This document shows positions 6,171 to 10,716 of a DNA stretch of 10,716 bases, one piece after another (position 1 is the first letter of the stretch; the number at the start of each line of letters is the position of its first letter). The DNA is from an uncultured Clostridiaceae bacterium. Lineage in GTDB: Bacteria; Bacillota; Clostridia; Lachnospirales; Lachnospiraceae. Position numbers and translations under genes: made by a program. The stretch spans positions 1-10,716 of the forward strand of contig CATLIJ010000065.1 in the NCBI GenBank assembly GCA_949948825.1. The letters run 5' to 3'. The notes under the pieces were generated by a model. The model did no database searches and was not told the DNA's origin. It saw nothing but the letters and a program-made list of their open reading frames with translations.

Positions 6171-7932
6171 AAAGACGGGAATCATCTATAAAATCAACGG
6201 GCCGGTCATCCAGTTAAAGCAGGATGTGGGATTTGCCATGAATGAGATGGTTTATGTGGGAAAAGAGCGGCTGGTGGGGGAAGTAATCGGGCTCTCTGTG
6301 GACAGCACCACCATTCAGGTCTATGAGGAAACTACTGGTATCCGGCCGGGGGAGACTGTAATCGGAACGGGCGCGCCTGTGACCGTAACCCTTGCGCCGG
6401 GAATTCTGAAAAATATTTTTGACGGCATTGAACGTCCGTTAAGTGAGATTGCCAAAACGGGCGGGGCTTATATTAACCGGGGCGTTAATGTGGATTCTCT
6501 GGATACAGAGAAAAAATGGCATACCCATATGACAGTGGAAGAAGGAAGCATGGTGACAGGCGGCACGGTGATTGCAGAGGTTCCTGAGACCCCGGCTATT
6601 GTCCATAAGGTGATGGTTCCTCCGGGAAAGGAAGGGCGTGTGCTTCAGGTAGTTCCGGATGGGGGATATACCATTCAGGATACCCTTATGGTATTGGAGC
6701 TTCCGGACGGAACAAAAGAGCCCTTGACCATGGTGCAGAAGTGGCCGATTCGTCAGGCCAGACCAGTGGCCCGCCGTTGTCCGGCGGATCAGCCGCTTGT
6801 GACAGGACAGAGGATTCTGGACACTCTGTTTCCTCTGGCAAAGGGAGGAACCGCTGCGATTCCCGGCGGCTTCGGAACCGGAAAAACCATGACTCAGCAT
6901 CAGATTGCCAAGTGGTCAGATGCCAATATTATTATTTATATTGGATGCGGAGAGCGGGGAAATGAGATGACCCAGGTTCTGGAGGAGTTTGGGGAGCTGA
7001 TTGACCCGAAAACAGGCAATCCGCTGATGGACAGGACGACTCTTATTGCCAATACATCCAATATGCCTGTGGCAGCCCGTGAGGCAAGTCTGTATTCAGG
7101 CCTGACTCTGGCAGAGTACTACCGGGATATGGGATATCATGTGGCGATTATGGCAGATTCCACCTCCCGTTGGGCGGAGGCTTTGCGGGAGCTTTCCGGA
7201 CGTCTGGAGGAGATGCCTGCAGAGGAGGGCTTTCCTGCCTATCTGGCCTCCCGGTTGTCTGCCTTTTATGAGCGGGCCGGGATGATGGAGAATCTAAATG
7301 GAACCATGGGCAGTGTTACCATCATTGGGGCAGTCTCTCCTCAGGGCGGAGATTTTTCGGAGCCTGTGACTCAGAATACCAAGCGTTTTGTCCGCTGCTT
7401 TTGGGGACTGGATAAAAGCCTTGCCTATGCCAGACATTTTCCGGCGATTTCCTGGCTGACCAGTTATTCGGAATATTTGTCAGACCTTAGGGCCTGGTAT
7501 TCGGAGCATGTGGACCGGAAATTCGTGGAGAACCGCAATCAGATTGTGTCTCTGCTTTCTCAGGAAAGCAGCCTGATGGAGATTGTAAAGCTGATTGGAA
7601 GCGATGTGCTTCCAGATGACCAGAAGCTGATTCTGGAGATTGCCAAGGTAATCCGCACTGGTTTTCTTCAGCAGAACGCATTTCACAAGGAAGATACCTG
7701 CGTTCCCATGGAAAAGCAGTTTAAGATGATGGAAATTATTTTGTATTTGTATCAGAAATCCAGAGCCCTTATTTCCATGGGTATGCCCATGTCTGTGCTG
7801 AAGGAAGATCCGATCTTTGATAAGGTAATTGCCATCAAATATGATGTGCCAAATGACCAGCTTCATCTGCTGGAGGACTATAAAATACAGATTGACCGCT
7901 TTTATGATGATGTTGTGGAGCGAAACGGATGA
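6154..7932 (+). CDS. ntpA: V/A-type ATPase catalytic subunit A
   Basis: The product is 592 aa, normal for the catalytic A subunit. Residues 1-75 form the N-terminal beta barrel (GIIYKINGPVIQL). The A-specific insert follows, at about 110-200. The nucleotide-binding domain contains the P-loop GGFGTGKT at 238-245 (K244), the catalytic glutamate E267 in GCGERGNEMTQ, and the Walker B stretch VAIMADSTSRWAEALRE. The C-terminal helical bundle is intact. Three copies alternate with B, and ATP is made or split at the A/B interfaces. The ATG at 6154 follows AAAGGGGGGAG and gives the normal MSKTDEKTGIIY start; the frame is open upstream to 6106 but those residues lie inside the subunit E gene. The P-loop has Gly where archaeal enzymes have Pro (GPFGxGKT). 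Confidence 0.98.
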   Translation: MSKTDEKTGIIYKINGPVIQLKQDVGFAMNEMVYVGKERLVGEVIGLSVDSTTIQVYEETTGIRPGETVIGTGAPVTVTLAPGILKNIFDGIERPLSEIAKTGGAYINRGVNVDSLDTEKKWHTHMTVEEGSMVTGGTVIAEVPETPAIVHKVMVPPGKEGRVLQVVPDGGYTIQDTLMVLELPDGTKEPLTMVQKWPIRQARPVARRCPADQPLVTGQRILDTLFPLAKGGTAAIPGGFGTGKTMTQHQIAKWSDANIIIYIGCGERGNEMTQVLEEFGELIDPKTGNPLMDRTTLIANTSNMPVAAREASLYSGLTLAEYYRDMGYHVAIMADSTSRWAEALRELSGRLEEMPAEEGFPAYLASRLSAFYERAGMMENLNGTMGSVTIIGAVSPQGGDFSEPVTQNTKRFVRCFWGLDKSLAYARHFPAISWLTSYSEYLSDLRAWYSEHVDRKFVENRNQIVSLLSQESSLMEIVKLIGSDVLPDDQKLILEIAKVIRTGFLQQNAFHKEDTCVPMEKQFKMMEIILYLYQKSRALISMGMPMSVLKEDPIFDKVIAIKYDVPNDQLHLLEDYKIQIDRFYDDVVERNG

Positions 7933-7986
7933 GCACAGGGATTCCTTTGTTTTCAGGGATAAACAGAATTTTGGCAGGAGGTAAAA
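7933..7986 (+). other. Intergenic spacer between subunits A and B with a direct repeat and small hairpin
   Basis: This is the longest gap inside the operon. CAGGGAT occurs twice (7936-7942 and 7954-7960). TTTGTTT (7946-7952) can pair with AAACAGA (7961-7967) in a weak AU-rich stem with one wobble. The spacer ends with the AGGAGGT site (7976-7982) of subunit B. There is no GC-rich terminator and no clear promoter, so A and B are probably cotranscribed, each with its own ribosome entry. Confidence 0.4.
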
Positions 7987-9372
7987 ATGGCAATAGAATA
8001 TTTGGGATTAAACGCGATTAATGGTCCCATGGCAGTGCTTGAGGGAGTCCGGGGCGCAGCGTATGACGAAATTGTGGAAATGGTCACAGATGACGGCAAA
8101 AAGAAGCTGGGAAGGATTATTGAGGTCAGTGAGGACCGGGCTGTGATTCAGGTTTTTGCCGGCACAGAGGGGCTGGCGCTCCGGGGCGTTCACACCCGTC
8201 TGACCGGACATCCCATGGAGCTTGGCGTGTCCGGGGAGATGCTGGGAAGAACATTTAACGGAATTGGCATTCCCATAGACGGACTGGGAGAGATTATTCC
8301 GGAGAAAATGCTGGATGTAAACGGTAAGCCCTTAAATCCGGTTACGCGGGAATACCCCAGAAATTATATCCGCACAGGTATTTCTGCCATTGACGGGCTG
8401 ATGACTTTGATTCGGGGCCAGAAGCTGCCGATCTTCTCAGGCAATGGCCTGCCCCATGACCAGCTGGCGGCTCAGATTGTACAGCAGGCTTCCCTGGGGG
8501 ATGAGGATTCTGGCGAGGAATTTGCCATTGTGTTTGCTGCCATGGGAGTAAAGCATGATGTGGCAGACTTTTTCCGCAGAACCTTTGAGGAAAGCGGCGT
8601 GTCTTCCCATGTGGCAATGTTTGTGAATCTTGCCAATGATCCGGTGGTGGAGCGTCTGATTACTCCTAAGGTGGCTCTGACTCTGGCAGAGTATCTTGCT
8701 TTTGAGAAGGGAATGCATATTCTGGTAATCCTGACAGATATGACGTCTTTTGCCGAGGCCATGCGGGAAGTATCCTCCTCCAAAGGAGAGATTCCTTCCA
8801 GAAAGGGATATCCTGGATATCTTTACAGTGAGTTTGCAGCAATCTATGAGCGGGCAGGGATTGTTCAGGGGGTCAATGGCTCTGTGACTCAGATTCCGAT
8901 TCTGACCATGCCCAATGATGACATCACCCACCCGATTCCGGATTTGACCGGATATATTACAGAGGGTCAGATTGTGCTGGATCGAAGCTTAAACGGTCAG
9001 TCGGTTTATCCGCCGATTAATGTGCTGCCCAGTCTGTCCCGTCTGATGAAGGACGGCATTGGAGAGGGATTTACCAGAGGAGACCATCAGTCTGTGGCAA
9101 ATCAGCTGTTTTCCTGTTATGCCAAGGTGGGAGACGCAAGAGCTCTGGCTTCTGTCATCGGGGAGGATGAATTGTCTCCTCTTGACAAAAAGTATCTGAA
9201 GTTTGGAAGAGAGTTTGAGCGGCGGTTCGTGGGACAGGACCCTTATGACAACCGGAATATTATTCAGACTTTAAATATTGGATGGGAGCTTCTGCGGCTG
9301 CTGCCAAGGGAGGAGCTGGACCGGATTGACACAAAGATTCTGGATCAGTACTATAAGGAGGAGTCTGTATGA
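7987..9372 (+). CDS. ntpB: V/A-type ATPase regulatory subunit B
   Basis: The product is 461 aa, the family norm. It alternates with A in the hexamer and supplies one side of each catalytic site. As expected for B, the P-loop is degenerate: residues 151-159 read SGNGLPHDQ, with no GKT. The conserved LPSLSRLM places the arginine finger at R352. Other family features are MAIEYLGLNAINGPMAVLE at the N-terminus, FVNLANDPVVERLITP, ILTDMTSFAEAMREVSS and the GRSLNGQSVYPPINVLP-like block just before the finger (here DRSLNGQSVYPP). The ATG follows AGGAGGTAAAA closely. The stop codon overlaps the start of subunit D (ATGA). Confidence 0.98.
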   Translation: MAIEYLGLNAINGPMAVLEGVRGAAYDEIVEMVTDDGKKKLGRIIEVSEDRAVIQVFAGTEGLALRGVHTRLTGHPMELGVSGEMLGRTFNGIGIPIDGLGEIIPEKMLDVNGKPLNPVTREYPRNYIRTGISAIDGLMTLIRGQKLPIFSGNGLPHDQLAAQIVQQASLGDEDSGEEFAIVFAAMGVKHDVADFFRRTFEESGVSSHVAMFVNLANDPVVERLITPKVALTLAEYLAFEKGMHILVILTDMTSFAEAMREVSSSKGEIPSRKGYPGYLYSEFAAIYERAGIVQGVNGSVTQIPILTMPNDDITHPIPDLTGYITEGQIVLDRSLNGQSVYPPINVLPSLSRLMKDGIGEGFTRGDHQSVANQLFSCYAKVGDARALASVIGEDELSPLDKKYLKFGREFERRFVGQDPYDNRNIIQTLNIGWELLRLLPREELDRIDTKILDQYYKEESV

Positions 9373-9986
9373 ACCCCAACATGTTTCCCACAAAGGGGAA
9401 CCTGATTCTGGCAAAAAATTCTCTTGCCCTTGCCAGCCAGGGGTATGAGCTCATGGATAAGAAGCGGAATATTCTGCTGCGGGAGCTGATGGGCCTGATT
9501 GATCAGGCAAAGGAGATTCAGCAGGAGATTGATTCTGCTTTTACTGCAGCTTATGAGGCGTTACAGCAGGCGAACATTGAGCTGGGGATTAATTTTGTGG
9601 AGGAGACTGCGTCCTCGGTTCCTGTGGAGGATTCTATCACAATAAAGACCCGGAGCATTATGGGTACGGAGATTCCGCTGGTACGCCATGAGCCGTGTGC
9701 CATGAAGCTTTCTTATGCCTACAACAGTACCAGCGAAGCTTTGGATGAAGCACGGCTTCAGTTTGAAAAAGTAAAGAATCTGACCATCCGGCTCTCCATG
9801 GTAGAAAACTCCGCCTACCGTCTTGCAGGAAGCATCCGCAAGACCCAAAAGCGGGCCAATGCGCTGAAAAATATTACCATTCCTGTGTATGAGACGCTGG
9901 TGGCGGATATTACCAATGCCCTGGAGGAAAAGGACCGGGAGGAGTTTACCCGGTTAAAAGTCATTAAAAAAGGCAAAAAAGGATAA
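9369..9986 (+). CDS. ntpD: V/A-type ATPase subunit D (central shaft)
   Basis: The product is 205 aa, typical for subunit D, the rotating shaft equivalent to F-type gamma. Both ends are predicted long helices that would pair as an antiparallel coiled coil inside the A3B3 head: NPNMFPTKGNLILAKNSLAL onwards at the N side, and about 120-195 at the C side with KKTQKRANALKNI-type sequence (here IRKTQKRANALKNITIPVYE). The FPTKGNL motif is the usual NPTRxxL-like start. The ATG overlaps the B stop codon in ATGA and is preceded by AAGGAGGAG at 9355-9363, so B and D are translationally coupled. The C-terminus is a Lys-rich tail. It is the last gene of the operon. Confidence 0.96.
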   Translation: MNPNMFPTKGNLILAKNSLALASQGYELMDKKRNILLRELMGLIDQAKEIQQEIDSAFTAAYEALQQANIELGINFVEETASSVPVEDSITIKTRSIMGTEIPLVRHEPCAMKLSYAYNSTSEALDEARLQFEKVKNLTIRLSMVENSAYRLAGSIRKTQKRANALKNITIPVYETLVADITNALEEKDREEFTRLKVIKKGKKG

Positions 9987-9995
9987 GGCTTGTAT

Positions 9996-10037
9996 GACAG
10001 AAGGCCTGTTATAACAATTCAGACAGGGCCTTTTGTC
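9996..10037. terminator. Hairpin between convergent genes, probable terminator of the ATPase operon
   Basis: GACAGAAGGCCTGT (9996-10009) pairs with ACAGGGCCTTTTGTC (10023-10037) with one bulged C and one wobble, around a 13-base loop. On the plus strand the right arm contains TTTT and is followed by CTGGTTTTT, so it can end the ATPase transcript. The right arm lies within the last codons of the PAP2 gene on the other strand. For minus-strand transcription the hairpin is followed by a later T run (complement of 9974-9980), so a two-way role is possible but weaker. Confidence 0.6.
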
Positions 10038-10570
10038 TGGTTTTTGGAGGGAATGCGGCGGACCAGCCGGACAGCAGTCAGTCCGGCGGCTGTTCCGATT
10101 ATAATTCCGCCCAGTACATCACTGGGATAGTGGACGCCAACATACAGCCGGGAGAAGGCCATGAGAGCCGCCAGAAGCAGAATGCTGCCTCCGTACCGTC
10201 GGGGCAGCATTTTCCAGCATACTGTGGCTGCGGCAAAGGCAGCGCAGGAGTGGCCCGAAGGAAAGGAGTAATCTCTTTGTCTGGCCACTAACAGCGTCAG
10301 GCCGTCTATGACCTCATAAGGCCGGATTCTGGCAAACATAGGCTTGAACAGAATATTTGTGATGAAAGCGCCCATAAGCAGGGCAAACAGGGTTGCGGCG
10401 CCGGTTTTCCTGCATTGGGGCAGGAAGATCAGGTACAAGGTCAGAACAATCCAGATCCATCCTGCATTACCCATAAGGGTGATGGTTTTCCAAAAGGGGG
10501 TCATCCAATCCTGGCGGAGAGATTGAATGCACATTAAAATCCAACAGTCCAGCTGATATAAAAATTCCAT
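10019..10570 (-). CDS. PAP2-family membrane phosphatase
   Basis: The product is a 183-aa membrane protein with the complete three-part PAP2 active site. KPMFARIRP at 76-84 fits KxxxxxxRP, FPSGHS has PSGH at 104-107, and SRLYVGVH at 140-147 fits SRxxxxxH. D151 follows. About five or six hydrophobic helices surround these motifs. Such enzymes remove phosphate from lipid substrates such as phosphatidic acid, phosphatidylglycerophosphate or undecaprenyl diphosphate; the substrate cannot be told here. The frame extends 12 codons further upstream to 10606, but the ATG at 10570 has AAAGGAG a few bases before it and gives a normal PAP2 N-terminus. It starts two bases after the stop of the upstream minus-strand gene, so the two form an operon with coupled translation. 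Confidence 0.93.
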   Translation of the reverse strand: MEFLYQLDCWILMCIQSLRQDWMTPFWKTITLMGNAGWIWIVLTLYLIFLPQCRKTGAATLFALLMGAFITNILFKPMFARIRPYEVIDGLTLLVARQRDYSFPSGHSCAAFAAATVCWKMLPRRYGGSILLLAALMAFSRLYVGVHYPSDVLGGIIIGTAAGLTAVRLVRRIPSKNQTKGPV

Positions 10571-10572
10571 TT

Positions 10573-10716
10573 CTACTCCTTTCCCATTGCTGTGGGCAGA
10601 TTCCATCTGTATTTTCTTGCCAGGATGCGGATTGCAACTACCAGCAAAGCGCTGATAACCATGGAAGGGTCATTTCCAATCCACTGAATCAGACTTACAT
10701 AGCAGACAGCTCCGGC
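10573..10716 (-). CDS. C-terminus of a UPF0126/TRIC-like membrane protein (partial)
   Basis: Read on the minus strand from the window edge, 47 codons are open and end in TAG at 10573-10575. The peptide has a hydrophobic helix (SMVISALLVVAIRILARKY) followed by RWNLPTAMGKE. A last helix ending in an IRxLAxxYxWNLP motif is typical of the UPF0126 / trimeric intracellular cation channel-like family, in which some members have been linked to glycine transport. The 5' part lies outside the window, so domain layout and start cannot be checked. The last codons (GGAAAGGAG) double as the ribosome binding site of the PAP2 gene, whose ATG follows the stop by two bases. Family assignment rests on the C-terminal motif alone. 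Confidence 0.62.
   Translation of the reverse strand, partial: AGAVCYVSLIQWIGNDPSMVISALLVVAIRILARKYRWNLPTAMGKE

Noticed and set aside
10571..10606. Longer start for the PAP2 protein
   Set aside because: The extra 12 codons lie within the 3' end of the upstream gene and are followed by the AAAGGAG site that serves the ATG at 10570.
1..10716. CRISPR arrays, tRNA or rRNA genes, insertion sequences, phage or defence islands
   Set aside because: No spaced repeats, RNA gene motifs, transposase or integrase sequence, or flanking duplications were seen by eye.

Overview
The window looks like chromosomal DNA from a gut-type clostridium, most probably of the Lachnospiraceae. The grounds are mid GC content, strong AGGAGG ribosome binding sites, occasional TTG starts, and the style of the ATPase subunit proteins. 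This placement is inference from sequence character; no 16S or other marker is present.

Layout. Positions 1-215 are an AT-rich upstream region with a TATAAT box and a 14-bp palindrome. Positions 216-1058 encode a stand-alone membrane protein with an unusual build: a cytosolic HEPN/DUF4145-like N domain, an Arg/Ser-rich segment, one membrane helix, an acidic Thr/Glu stalk and an extracytoplasmic SH3b domain. A very long hairpin (1110-1164) closes this unit. A leader of about 250 bases without a gene follows. Positions 1409-9986 hold a complete nine-gene V/A-type (rotary) ATPase operon in the order H-C-I-K-F-E-A-B-D. It ends in a hairpin between convergent genes. On the minus strand at the right edge lie a PAP2-type phosphatase (10019-10570) and, just upstream of it, the 3' end of a second gene (10573 to the window edge) that resembles the C-terminus of the UPF0126/TRIC-like small membrane protein family.

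How the genes work together. A and B form the catalytic hexamer. D and F form the central shaft, and C is the socket joining the shaft to the membrane ring. E and H form the peripheral stalks. I is the membrane stator carrying the half-channel arginines, and K is the ion-carrying rotor ring. Key residues are intact: the P-loop and catalytic Glu of A, the arginine finger of B, the channel Arg of I and the carboxylate of K. The enzyme should therefore be functional. The sequence does not settle whether it makes or burns ATP.

The most interesting points are two. Subunit K has an N-terminal helix pair that does not look like a rotor hairpin and ends in a signal-peptidase-like VSA|AEA motif, so a processed two-helix rotor subunit is conceivable. 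The first gene is a HEPN-like / RS-rich / TM / SH3b protein of unknown role. Most of the rest is an orderly ATPase locus.
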